Below, one piece after another: positions 1 to 10,603 of a stretch of 17,007 nucleotides of DNA. Position 1 is the stretch's first letter. Each line of letters opens with the position of its first letter. Position numbers and translations under genes: made by a program. Source of the stretch: Cochliopodium minus (Eukaryota > Discosea > Himatismenida > Cochliopodiidae); assembly GCA_024220525.1 (NCBI GenBank), contig JAMYWO010000517.1, positions 3,208-20,214 on the forward strand, given 5' to 3'. The notes below the pieces were generated by a model, which saw only the letters and a program-made list of their open reading frames with translations, did not search any database and was not told where the DNA came from.

Positions 1-74
1 AGATGTTTATAGGAGAGATGGGTGGATTTATAATTCATATTATTTTATTATAAGAAAGAAATTAAAATTTTATT

Positions 75-358
75 TTAGATTGAATTCTTCCACAAGACCA
101 AATGAGCTATTTTTTTTTTAATTTCTTTCAATAAGCAACTATACAAAAAGAGATGAGATGAGAAAACAAAAATAAAGGAATTAGAGCAATAATAAAAAAA
201 CCTCAAATATATATGCCTGTAAATCAAATATTTTTGAAAGAAATAAAGAGAATAAAACAAAATAATCAAGATAAATACAAAATTTTCAAAAAAATTAAAT
301 TACCATTCCTTGCTTTTGGCAGCAAATTGAAATAATGCATCCCAAAATTCAATCAATC
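75..358 (-). pseudogene. Weak coding trace, possible two-exon gene end
   Basis: On the minus strand, 358-304 reads as an exon-like stretch encoding LIEFWDALFQFAAKSKE, bounded by an AG acceptor and a GTAATT donor and less AT-rich than its surroundings. Splicing in phase to an acceptor at 217 would add 46 mostly hydrophobic residues, ending at a TAA at 75. I found no start codon and donor that fit upstream before the divergent gene at 549. It may therefore be a decayed gene, a remnant, or chance. No family is recognised. The rest of 1-548 is AT-rich sequence with nothing supportable; 359-548 should hold the promoter of the plus-strand gene. Confidence 0.2.
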
Positions 359-548
359 CTATTTCAAACAAATAAAATTACATCCAATCAACAATTCTTC
401 TTTTTTTTTAAATTATAATCTAAATATTAAAAAGAAGAAGGTCAAATAAACTTTATATTCATTCTGAATTGAATTGTTATATAAGTTGAATCATTTCAAC
501 CATATTTATATTTAAAAAAAATAGGTTATCATTTGGTTTGCAAAGATA

Positions 549-1885
549 ATGTCCAATCCTTTATTAGATGCCAATAGTAAATTCGGATCGAAATTGGTAA
601 AATATCTCTCATTCTATTCAATTTAATAATTTATTAATTATCCGTTTCTAATCAGAAACTTCCATATACACCTGAATATAATCTGAATTATGAAGGTATC
701 ACGGAAAATGGTAAATAAATTTGAATTATATTCATAATTTCTTTCTATACAATTTTTAAGATTCTATTTACAAATAAATCATTTTCCTCAAATATAACAT
801 CTATCATTTGATTTACATTCTATTAATTTTGTTCTACATTTGAAATATATTTTTATAAAAACTTAGATGTGACAGATCTTTCATTTAATCTGGAGAAAAG
901 TGAAGTCGTGACATTTTTATATCTGATGGGAAATAAATTAGGAGATACTGGAGCAGAGAAAATAGGTGAGAACCAAAATATCTCCTTTAATAATAAATAT
1001 TCTAAAATATTTTGAATATAATCAGCAAATATGTTGAAAAAGAACAGATGTATAACCTTCATCATTTTATCTGGTAAATCATTAAGAGATTTAATATTTT
1101 AACTTTTTTATATTCTGAAAAAGATAATGAAATAACAGACAAAGGAGCAGGAAAATTAGGTTTTTGAAAATATTTTTTAAATTATTTTGTTTTATTCTTT
1201 TTTTTCAATTACAAAGCTGAAGCATTAGTATTCAACAAGTAAACACTATTCAAATCCAAAAACAAATAATTAATTTTACTTTTTTCTTTTTCATGACAAA
1301 GATGTATAACTTATATTGATTTGAGGTAAAAATAAACTTCAAATTATTAGTAAGAATAATCTTTATTCAAAAAATCAATTAGAAATAACAAAATAACTGA
1401 TATTGGAGCAAAATATATCGGTAAAAAAATTTACTTAAACAATTTTTATTATTTTTTTAAAAAAAAAAGCAAATACATTGAGAACAAACATGACAATCAA
1501 CGAATTTTACTTGAGTGGGAATCAAATAACAGACACAGGGTTGGTGGATTTCATAGAAGTAATCAAAAAATACAACAGTTCAATCACTTACATGAATCTT
1601 GAATCAAAACATATTAAAGAGAGTTCTCTTACAACAGAATTGAGAGAATTAATAAAATTAAACAAAATAATTTGGAGTCCTGAAAAACATAACAAAGTAA
1701 ATAAAATTTTTAAAAATTTTTAAAAAACTTTTTTGTTAAAAATTGTTTAGTTTCCTCTCAATTTCCAAAATGGAGTAAAGACATTTCTAAGAGTATTGAA
1801 AAGGTACCAAAGAACAAAGAACATAAAAGTTCCAAAGTTTGTTATTTGGGAAATCATAAAGAGGATGAGACCTTCCTTGAACTAG
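549..1885 (+). CDS. Leucine-rich-repeat protein (RI/NLRC3-like repeats)
   Basis: The spliced model is 243 aa in 10 exons: 549-596, 656-710, 867-965, 1026-1073, 1124-1159, 1217-1238, 1302-1325, 1383-1420, 1470-1696 and 1751-1885 (TAG). About five 28-residue LRRs of ribonuclease-inhibitor type can be read, with cores such as LMGNKLGDTGAEKIA, LSDNEITDKGAGKLA, LRNNKITDIGAKYIA and LSGNQITDTG. After the repeats comes a basic tail starting WSPEKHNK and continuing FPLNFQNGVKTFL, of the kind that closes many protist LRR proteins. Ending at the in-frame stop at 1721 would lose this tail, so I prefer the splice at 1697-1750. There is no signal peptide or membrane segment. LRRs of this class bind proteins; the partner cannot be told. 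Exons are as short as 22 and 24 nt, and introns recur at the same place in successive repeats. Confidence 0.8.
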
Positions 1886-2136
1886 AAAATAAAAATTTAA
1901 ATTCGTTCTACAAATAAATTATTATTTTATTCTTTCTTTGTATTCTACTTTCCTATCATTCTTATTTATTCAAAAAAAAACTACTTTAAAATCCATTTTT
2001 GAGAATCAATTTTGTGATTTATTGCACAAAAATTTTATAATCCAAAAAGATACATCTTTAACTAAAAATTTTGTAAATCCAATTTTAGAAATAGATCTAT
2101 ATTTTGATATCAAGAGCAAAGTAACAATTATAGGGT
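1886..2136. other. Convergent intergenic spacer
   Basis: About 250 bp lie between the stop of the LRR gene and the stop of the minus-strand Sel1 gene. It is AT-rich and contains AATAAA-like runs expected of 3' ends. No conserved coding signal is visible in either strand. Confidence 0.5.
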
Positions 2137-3948
2137 TCAATTCATTGTGAAGACTCTCCCAAAGATAGTGAAATTCTTTCTTCCAGTTAATTTTTTTGAG
2201 TAAAGATCATCCAAGTATGTTTTACTTGAAACTATATTTTTTGAAGTCTCTTTTGAGGAAAATACTTTATGAAAACAAGATGCTGCCATTTCATAATCTA
2301 AAAATTGTTCTAAATATAAAATTCCAAGTGAAAATGTTGCATCAGAAAGACCTTTTAAAATATTAAAATTACCCAAATAATAACGAAAATAAAATACCCA
2401 AATCACTTGCTCTTTTATAGTATTCAAAAGATTTTCCTGAATCTTTATTAACTCCTTTCTCATTTTCAAAAATAATGGCGAGATTACCTTGTGAACATTG
2501 AGTTTATAATAAAAATTAAACAAAAATAAATTTACACAATGATCTTGGATTGTTCAATTCTCCTGCTTTGATATAAAGTTCAATGGCCTTATTCATATCT
2601 TTCTCGAAAATATTTTCAACTCCATTTTCATACAAAAAAGCCAACTGAGTAAAATAAAATTAAAAAATTAATAAAACGGAATAAAATTAATTTCACATTG
2701 TTAATTGAGTTTGAGTTTCCCAAGCTAGCTGATTTCTCATAGTATTGAATTGCCAGAACCATGTTTTTTTCTACATGAACTCCTTTAATTATTTTTAGTA
2801 CTTTTTTTTATTTGTTTGTCAAAAAAAAAATTACCTTTTTCATACATACAAGCTAGATTATACCTTTTAAAAAAAATTTTTTAATTATTTAAATAAAGTT
2901 AATAAAATATCAAAATAAATTACATTGCACAGTGATTTCCAAGATTGCTTGATTTTATATATAAATCCAAAGCAATAGTTAAATTTCTTGCTACATTGAT
3001 TCCTGATTTATAAGCATATGCAAGCTATTATTAACGAAAAAAATAAATACTCAATAAATTTTTGTAAAGTAAAAAAATTTTACATTATTCATCGCCTATT
3101 AAATATTGATTTTACAGAATCATTTAAATAAATGTTCTCTTTACCATGCTATTTCCTAAATTGGAAGATTTTTCAAAACTAAGAAATAATAATTAATTTT
3201 TTAAAAAATGTTAATAAAACGAACAGTTCTAATGCATAATTCATATTTTTTTCTACATCAATCCCATCTTCATAAATACAAGCCAGATTACTTAAAGAAA
3301 GAGAGTTCTTCATTTTACATGCGATTTTGTAGTATCTTATTGCTTTTTGTATTTTTATCTTTGTACCTTGTCCAGTTTTGTACATGTATCCCAACATATT
3401 ATATGCATAACTTGTATCTTTTCTTTCTTTTTTTGTATCTTTTTCAATATGTTGTTTAAACTAAATTATAAAAACTTTATATTAATTAAAATATAATATC
3501 CTTTATATTGGGAGGTAGATGTGAAGATTAAATTTTATATCTTTTATTGAGATTACCGAATGAATTGCACTATCAAATGATTTTTGGGTATTCCATCCAA
3601 AATATGCTTGTATTCCTTTTGCAAGATCATTTCCTTTTTCCATAGATTTAAAACACCAATATTTTGATTCTTTTATATTCACTTCCATCCTTTCGAATAA
3701 TATTCCAATAATAAGAAATAAATGAAAAGTTTTTTGTGATTTAAACTGCATATAATTTGATCAATTTTTATATCTCAACATAGAATATATTATTCAAATT
3801 ATTGTAAATGTTGATCAATAGCCAATTGACAATCATTTTTACTAACAAATTTTCAATGTTAAAATTACCCTATTCCAAAATATAAATGAATAGATAATAC
3901 TATTTCATTTTCATTTTCCTCATCCCTCTTCAAAACATTTTCTTCCAT
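2137..3948 (-). CDS. Sel1-repeat (TPR-like) protein, 5' end uncertain
   Basis: From the ATG at 3751 the model is 368 aa in 10 exons: 3557-3751, 3225-3460, 3145-3178, 3084-3095 (12 nt), 2924-3024, 2835-2863, 2697-2782, 2536-2644, 2398-2487 and 2137-2351 (TGA). About eight Sel1-like repeats follow each other, with cores such as YNMLGYMYKTGQGTK, SNLACIYEDGIDVEKN, LAYAYKSGINVARN and YNLACMYEKGVHVEKN. Sel1 repeats are helical scaffolds for protein complexes; no catalytic or membrane segment is seen. Upstream, 3948 begins another ATG-led exon (MEENVLKRDEENE...YFGIG). It splices to a Sel1-like piece, KNDCQLAIDQHLQ, and then meets TAA before any donor. Either the true start is 3751 or the 5' part of the gene is broken. 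The donor at 3224 (GTTCGT) is weak. The flanking minus-strand gene ends 71 bp away. Confidence 0.72.
3756..3820. repeat. Short dispersed repeat, copy A
   Basis: This stretch starts TTTGATCAATTT and ends TTGATCAATA. Its first 40 bases closely resemble those at 11863 in a long intron of another gene, with a few substitutions and small gaps. It sits exactly where the Sel1 reading frame is lost, and a second GATCAA box closes it. It could be a small non-autonomous element or a decayed insertion. With only two copies in view this is an inference. Confidence 0.4.
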
Positions 3949-4019
3949 TTTTTTATTTTTTAATAAATTTTCAAAATGAATAATAGTTTTTAATGTTTTT
4001 TTTTTTAAAATTTGTGTTT

Positions 4020-6093
4020 TCAATTAATTTGAATATGAGAACAATTGCACTTTGTGCTTTCGAAAAGAGGAGGACTGAGCTTGTGATTCCCGTGGCAATT
4101 ACCTGAAAACAAAAAAAAATTACAAAAAAATAAAATGAAAAGAAATCTTACTTGCACAAGAAAGACACACCACTAAAATTAGTATTGATATGATTAAAAT
4201 TTAATAATTAAAATAGGATAAATACCTTTTTTTTCTGTTACATCACAAGTTATACAATGAAAATAGACTTGTTGAACTTCATCAAAAAAATATTAAAATG
4301 ATTGTATCTTTATTTTTAAAAAAATTCACTAGTTTCTTGATTATATTTTTCATGTAAAGAAGCAGAACAATAATTGAAATTAATAGATTTTTCAATTTCT
4401 TCCCTTATGGTTCCATTCTTATTTTTTTTTGAAGTGGGAACAGTTTCGTATAAATCAAAAAGAGAAGAAGACAAAATATCCTTCCTGTCAAATTTTTTTA
4501 CAATTTCATAAAAAGACCACCCGTTGTCGTTTTCTATTTTCGGATTTATTCCATTGTCAAACAATATTTTTATTTTATTTGGATTCAAACTCTTGACGAG
4601 AAAATGAAAAAGATTATCTCCATTCTTCGAAATAACGTTTAGATCAGATTTTGCGTTTATTAAAAGTTGAATTATTTCATCATCTAAATTCTTAGAAAGA
4701 GCTGTAGACAAAGCTGAATGACCTTTATTATCTTGGGAGTTTATATCAGAATTGGATTCTATCAACAATTGAATTTTCTCTATTACCAACTCTTTTTTAC
4801 AAGCTAATGAAAGAGGAGTATTTCCTTTATCTTTTAATAATTAAAAAGAATAAATATTCAAAAAAGTTCAATGAATTTAAACTTTTAATAAAAGAAAATA
4901 TTTATACCATCTTTTCCATTAATGTCAACTTTTGAGTGTATCAAAAATTTTATTTTATCAATCTCCAAGTTCTTTATGATAGCAAAAGAAAGGAGAGAGT
5001 TATTTTCAGTATCCCTCAAATTTAAATCTGCTTTGAAATCAACTAACAAACAAATTTTTTCAATATCATATTCTTCAACCAAAGCAACAAACAAAACAGG
5101 GGAAACTTTTAATAATTATTTGGACAAAATTTTGGGAATAAAATATGAATATTAATTTATAATTTTTTTTAATTACCAATATCTGAACAATAATTTACAT
5201 CGGCTTTAGATTCTAACAATAGTTCGATTTTTTCAGTGTTATTGTTATGATCGTAAGCAAGATGGAGAGGTGTTATTCCTTTATAAAAAGAATAATAATG
5301 TGATTAAATAGGTGTTTATAAATCTTAAATTTTACCATTTGTATCTTTTGAGTTTATGTCTGCTTTGTTATCAATTAAAAACTTGATTTTTTCAAAATCT
5401 ATGTTCTCCATACATGCAATATGCATTGGGGTTGTATCTCTTTTAGTTTTGATGTTAATGTCCGCTTTGTAATCCAACAAAAGTTGAAGTTTTTCCTGAT
5501 CCACATTGGCCAAACAAGCAACCTAAAAAGGTTTATGAAGGTTCAGACAAAAATTGAATAGATAGATTATAGTCAAAAATATTGCTTTTAAATTTTTTTT
5601 TTGATATATCCATCATTAAATATTATTGATTGATGTAGTAAATCAAAAAGGTTTGATATTGATTTAAAGTTAAATATTTGAATTTGATAATTGTTTTTAC
5701 ATGAAATGTGGAGAGTCCCTTTGATTCACTGACAATATTGATATCCGAATTTGAATCCAATAGCAATTTAATTTGGCTGATATCAGATTGATTTGTCATG
5801 AATGAACAAAATAATGGAAAGAAACCTTGTTTATTCCTCATATTCACATCAGCTTTTGCATCTAATAACAATTTTATTTTGCTCAGATCAATATTGTTCT
5901 TGCATGCAATATTTAATGGTTGATTCCCTTTATCATTAGTATAATTTACATCTGCATTTGATTCCAACAAAAATTTAATTTCATTTATATCACCATTTTC
6001 TTCACATGCATCAAATAATTTTATGGATTTTTCAATGATTGTCTCTTGTTCTTGAATAAGAATGTTATCACTCAATAATTGATAATCACTCAT
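4020..6093 (-). CDS. Ankyrin-repeat protein with C-terminal UBR-type zinc finger
   Basis: The model is 511 aa in 8 exons: 5701-6093, 5336-5522, 5177-5278, 4908-5105, 4330-4830, 4226-4276, 4152-4172 and 4020-4102 (TGA). About twelve ankyrin repeats fill residues 27-435, with the recurrent pattern IKLLLDAKADVN, G, PLHxAC. Residues 448-505 form a Cys/His-rich module: C448, H467-C468, C471, C480, C483, C487-H488, H491, C503 and C505, with motifs FHCITCD, VCLSCASNCH and CNC. This matches the UBR-box zinc finger that recognises N-degrons in N-recognin E3 ligases. No RING or HECT is present, so if it recognises N-termini it would act as an adaptor. Reading through to the TAA at 4316 gives a shorter 464-residue version without the finger, but the in-phase GTGAAT donor at 4329 and the intact zinc-ligand pattern argue for the long form. 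The ATG at 6093 is 27 bp after the upstream stop. Confidence 0.82.
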
Positions 6094-6120
6094 TCAATTT
6101 TTGGCTTCAATTTTATTTTT

Positions 6121-8088
6121 TTATTTTTTTATTGCATTCATTTCAAAATCATTTTGATATTGTTTTACTTTTCTCTTTTGTAAAAACCTCAAAACGAATA
6201 AAATAATTACAACTAGTAATATCAACAAGGATGGAATCAAAACACTTATCAAAATTACAGAAGTAGAAGACAAACTACCAGAACACTTATCAACTTTGAT
6301 AAGAAGACTCAAACCAGAGTTATAGTTAGGATCAGCCTTGACACTTTCACATTTTTTGTTGTTTTTGAAATTTACTGTTATATTTTTAAACTTTCCAGTA
6401 CAAGGTGTAGTACAAGATATAACATCAATATTGGTGGTTGTTCTTTTCCTTGAGGAGGGAACTGTTATAGATATATTTAGATTCCCATCAAAAATTCCTC
6501 CACTTACTAAAGTTACTAAAGGTGAAGAAGGAAAGAAATTGAAATTGAGAAAAGTGACTGAAAGAGAGAAGAAAGATTGGAAAGAAGAAACTTTTAATGG
6601 AGATCTTATTTCATAATATTCTTGGGTGTTAATTGTTTTGATAATAGAAGAAGTATCTAAATTGTTGCAGCTTCCACAATCGAAAAGATATCCACATAAT
6701 CTGTTGGAAAGAGAAGTTAAAGGACATGAAGACTGAGTTGGAACAACTGTAATGTTCGTAGATTGATTTATAGTGTGGTTAGCCCCATTGGAGTTTGTTG
6801 TTGAAATAATTGTGTTTGTGGATGAATCAGAAGGATTGGGTGTGTTAGAAAGTGATGATGAAGGATTGGTTGTGGAAATGATTGTTGAAGGAGTATCTGT
6901 TGAAGGGGTGATTGTTGAAGGAGTGGTTGCTGAAGGAGTGAGTGTTGAAGGGTTTGTTGTTGAAGGAGTGGTTGCTGAAGGAGTGAGTGTTGAAGGAGTG
7001 AGTGTTGAAGGAATGAGTGTTGAAGGAGTGAGTGTTGGAGGGTTTGTTGCTGAAGGATCGAGTGTTGAAGAGTTTGTTGCTGAAGGATCGAGTGTTGAAG
7101 GAGTGATTGTTGAAGGAGTGGTTGCTGAAGGAGTGAGTGTTGAAGGGGTGATTGTTGAAGGAGTATCTGCTGAAGGAGTGAGTGTTGAAGGGGTGAGTGT
7201 TGAAGGAGTGGTTGTTGAAGGAATGAGTGTTGAAGGGTTTGTTGCTGAAGGATCGAGTGTTGAAGGGTTTGTTGCTGAAGGATCGAGTGTTGAAGGATTT
7301 GTTGTTGAAGGAGTGGTTGTTGAAGGGTTTGTTGCTGAAGGATCGAGTGTTGAAGGAGTGATTGTGGAAGGGTTTGTTGCTGAAGGATTGATTGTTGAAG
7401 GAGTGAGTGTTGAAGTGTTTGTTGCTGAAGGAATAATTGTTGAAGGAGTGATTGTTGAAGGGTTTATTGCTGAAGGATCGACTGTTGAAGGAGTGATTGT
7501 TGAAGGAGTGGTTGTTGAAGGAGTGATTGTTGTGCTCTCATCAATAGTTGAAGAAGTATATGTTGGTGTAACACTATCATCAATAGGAGCAGTTACAGAG
7601 TTCTCGTCTATTCTTTTTTTGTAATCTTTATCTTTTTCATACTCAAAATTTTCGAAATAACAATCTTGACAATTGTTAAATAAAATCCCATCCATTTCTC
7701 CATCTATATAATCATCCATATAAATCAATTTGAGATTATAAACATTTGAATATCTCCCATTTAAGAATAATCCTTTTGTTATGATAAAATTTTTCGTAAA
7801 AAAATAAAATTATATTTTTAATTTTTAAATACCCTTCTCATTCAAAAAGAAATTTGTAATATAGTAATTATTTCCATTTATTGTTCCCATGAATATGTTA
7901 TTCTCATCACCTAAAGTAGGAAATAAAATCCCATCACAATCAATATTCTTTGTCAAATACAAATTCACTCTTTTATCATTGAAATGATCAAATTCTTTCA
8001 ATTTAATGCAATCATCAACAAAGATTTTATTCTGTGTGGAAAGAAAAATGAAACACAAGAAAATAATTGTTAAAATCTTATTTAACAT
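6121..8088 (-). CDS. Signal-peptide membrane protein with Ser/Thr/Pro repeat stalk
   Basis: The model is 635 aa in 2 exons: 7833-8088 and 6121-7772 (TAA). Residues 1-19 form a classic signal peptide (MLNKILTIIFLCFIFLSTQN). Residues 20-130 contain patterns such as IMGTINGNNYYITNF and a following GLF..GRYSNVYNLKL, which suggest a right-handed beta-helix-like ectodomain. A Ser/Thr/Pro pentapeptide stalk follows, then a Cys-containing segment (SSCPL, LCGYLFDCGSCNN) and a beta-rich region. About 25 hydrophobic residues span roughly 591-615, followed by a basic cytoplasmic tail (LQKRKVKQYQNDF). It is a type I single-pass surface protein; the stalk is likely O-glycosylated, as in mucin-like adhesins. 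Function is not recognised. The ATG at 7728 alone would miss the signal peptide, so I start at 8088. The 3' end carries overlapping AATAAA-like runs just before the next gene. Confidence 0.8.
6880..7540 (-). repeat. 15-bp tandem repeat encoding S/T-x-x-P-S stalk
   Basis: About 40-45 imperfect copies of a 15-bp unit lie in the coding exon of the membrane protein. On the plus strand the unit is close to GTTGAAGGAGTGAGT. In the protein this gives pentapeptides such as STITP, STLTP, STLDP and SATNP. Variant units (TLDPSATNP, TTTPS) recur in blocks, which shows repeated local duplication. The minus frame is free of stops and so are other frames, giving a false long ORF on the plus strand. Copy number probably varies between strains. 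Confidence 0.9.
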
Positions 8089-8674
8089 TTTTTTTTATTT
8101 TTGGAAATTTCAAACACACCCTCAGTAATATTTTATCTATTTGTAAATATTTGTTATTTTAACTCTCATAATAATTCAGTTTCTTTCTAAAGTTTGTTTA
8201 CTGATAGAGAGGAACTGATAAAATTAAAAAAATTCAGTTTTATAATGTATAAATATTTATCCATCTCAACAATGAGAATGTAATCATACAATTATAATGT
8301 TTCATTCTCATTTAAATTACCAAAGGGAAAATATCACGATAGTTGAAAGAAGATTCTTTAAATATCAGTCAAATAATTCTATTAATAAAAGAGACTTTTA
8401 CTAAATATGAACAAAATTGAAGACCATTAGATGTATATTTTGAAACTACAATCTTTTTCAAAGATCTTCAAATATTTAAAATCAAAAAATTGAAATAAAA
8501 ATGAAAGAAAAAAAAATAAAAAAAATATTCTGAATAAATTCACCCATCATCTTTCCAAAATAGATTTATATATCTAAAAATCACCCATTATTTGTTTCTG
8601 ACAAGAATTTACCAAAATATTGACAAAAAAATTTTCAAAAAATTATTTATTTTCAAAAGAACATCATTTGAATC
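8089..8674. promoter_or_regulatory. Divergent promoter region
   Basis: This 586-bp gap separates two gene starts pointing away from each other (membrane protein at 8088 and kinase at 8675), so it should carry both promoters and 5' UTRs. It is AT-rich with no supportable coding sequence. Visible structure: a 10-bp inverted repeat at 8271-8312; ATTCAGTTT at about 8175 and again at about 8232; and the octamer TCACCCAT at about 8540 and again at about 8581. No TATA box can be distinguished in this base composition. Confidence 0.5.
8271..8312. promoter_or_regulatory. Perfect 10-bp inverted repeat in divergent promoter
   Basis: AATGAGAATG (8271-8280) and CATTCTCATT (8303-8312) are exact reverse complements separated by 22 bp. 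It lies near the membrane-protein side of the divergent gap. It could be a dimeric factor site or a hairpin; no known motif is claimed. Confidence 0.35.
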
Positions 8675-10603
8675 ATGGGAAATCAACCAACAAAAATAGA
8701 ATCGAGTGGAGATAAATTAAATGGGAATGTTGATGATAAACCAAAAGAAGTGAAAAAAGAAATTGAAATAGTGATCGCTGACAATTACGATGTAAGTTTT
8801 TGATTTATAAGCTATATAATTAAATATAAATCGATTTTCTTCACTAATATCTTCCATCACTTTGGATGTTGAATATCTATAATAAAGTGATTAACATTAA
8901 CTGATATTTTAAAACTTTATACCTATCCAAGGAATTACCACCCAAAATACAAGAAAAATTGATCAGGACTCAAATTACAAAAGAAAAATTCAACGATAAT
9001 TTTCAGATATTGCTTAATATCTTGAATTTTGAAAATGGGAGAACATTTAAATTTATGACTCAAAAACAATTTGATTTGAAGAAAAAACCATCAGAATCAG
9101 AGCATTCAAATGATAGATTATCTCCAAGAGTGATCGACAAAGAAAATTTAAAAAAAGAATTCTTTTCAAAAAGATCTGCAAATCTCAAAGGAGAATATAA
9201 AATTGTTAAATTGAATAATGGAACAGTGAAAGAAGATATTAAATTGATAATGGGCGAAGCAGGTAAAAATTTTGTTATAAGCTTTAATCATGCTAATATA
9301 ATTTGAATATATTTTGATCCATTATAATCCTAAAATGATTTCTAGAGAAAATAGTTGAAGTGGTGAATGATGAATTAGAATTGAAAAAAAAATATAGAGT
9401 ATTCAAGAAAAGAGGAGATGGGTAAATAATTTCATCATTCCAACAATATAAAAAATAATATTGAATATTCTTTTACAATATGCTGATTATCTACAAAATT
9501 ATATTTAATTGAATCTTGAATATTATAAAAAAATGAGTAATAAATCTTTTTTGAATTAAATATCCATTAAATTTGGTAGTGGTTTTGGAGAAGTATTTAC
9601 TGCAAAAGATTCTCAAATAAACAAAAGAGTCGCAGTTAAAAAAATGGAGCATTTATCCGAAAAATCGAAAAGAATGAATTTATGCGAAGTTTATTACCTT
9701 CAAAAGTGTAAGCATGATAACGTAGTAGAGTATAAAAGATCACATGTAATCAAAAGTTTAAGCGAAATGTGGATAGTGATGGAATTTTTGGAAGGTGGCA
9801 CTTTGACTGATGCAGTGAAAGACGGATATACTTTTACTGAGAACCAGGTTGCTTATGCTGCGAGAGAATTACTCAAGGGAATAGAACATCTTCATAGCTT
9901 AGAAGTATGTCACAGGGATATAAAGAGTTCTAATGTAAAATTTTCTTTAAAATATTCTAAATTTAACTCCAATTCTTTTCCTTACCAAAGGTTATGATGA
10001 GTATAAACGGTGAAATTAAATTAAGTAATTTTTTCAACTTTTGCTTCAAAAAATATTAACTCCATTCATAAATTTAGTTGACTTTGGTTTATGTTGTAGC
10101 ATGAAAGACGGTCCAAAAGAAAGTTATTTAGGGTCTCCTTTTTGGATTCCTCCTGAAATGATAAGAAAACAACAACATTCTTACCCTGTGGACATTTGGA
10201 GTTTTGCCATATGTTTGATAGAATTGTGCGAGGGAGAACCTCCTCATCGTAGTTCAAGTATTAAGGCCATGTTTCTAACGGGCATTGGAGAATCTCCAAA
10301 ATTAAAACCTCCAAAAACTTATTCTGATACTATTCATGATTTTCTGAGTAAATGCCTTTTAATAGATCCATCACAAAGGTAATTCTTGTATTCAAAAAGT
10401 GAAAATTGTATATTTAAATAATTTTTCTTTAAGATGGAATGCTAAACAACTATTGAAAGTAAAACTCTATAAACTTTATTTTTTCTTTAATTTACCTTCC
10501 ATTAATCTTTTAGCATGATTTTTGTACAAAAGCAGATTCGAAAAATCAAATGAAAGAAGTATTACAACAAATTTTTTTAAAAATATCACTCCAAGGACTG
10601 TGA
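8675..10603 (+). CDS. PAK/STE20-family protein kinase, CRIB motif absent
   Basis: The model is 442 aa in 8 exons: 8675-8791, 8932-9262, 9346-9421, 9580-9934, 9991-10024, 10078-10378, 10434-10458 and 10514-10603 (TGA). It begins MGNQPTK, which fits an N-myristoylation site (Gly2, Thr6). Residues 40-75 (LPPKIQEKLI...FQILLNILNF) resemble the autoinhibitory half of the PAK p21-binding domain, but no ISxPxxFxHxxH CRIB core precedes it. The catalytic domain runs from about residue 165: Gly loop GDGGFGEV, VAVK lysine K195, HRDIKSSN with D288, DFG at 306-308, and GSPFWIPPE in place of the usual GTPYWMAPE. Ser320 aligns with the activating Thr423 of human PAK1. It ends just after the kinase fold (WNAKQLLKHDF). 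All catalytic residues are present, so it should be active on Ser/Thr; how it responds to small GTPases is unclear. Confidence 0.88.

Noticed and set aside
1938-2150. Plus-strand 70-aa open frame between the convergent genes
   Set aside because: AT-rich, no recognisable pattern, overlaps the end of the minus-strand Sel1 gene.
3208-3459. Plus-strand 83-aa open frame
   Set aside because: It is antisense to the largest Sel1 exon and has only low-complexity hydrophobic sequence.
4316-6093. Four separate small ankyrin genes
   Set aside because: The pieces join in phase through normal introns into one regular repeat array, so they are exons of one gene.
6773-7624. Plus-strand 283-aa open frame rich in Val-Glu-Gly repeats
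   Set aside because: It is the antisense of the S/T/P minisatellite, stop-free only because of the repeat; the minus frame has a signal peptide, non-repeat domains and a membrane segment.
8792-8931. Possible hidden CRIB exon in the first kinase intron
   Set aside because: No frame gives the ISxPxxFxHxxH core with usable splice sites; a short HHFG-like string is followed by a stop.
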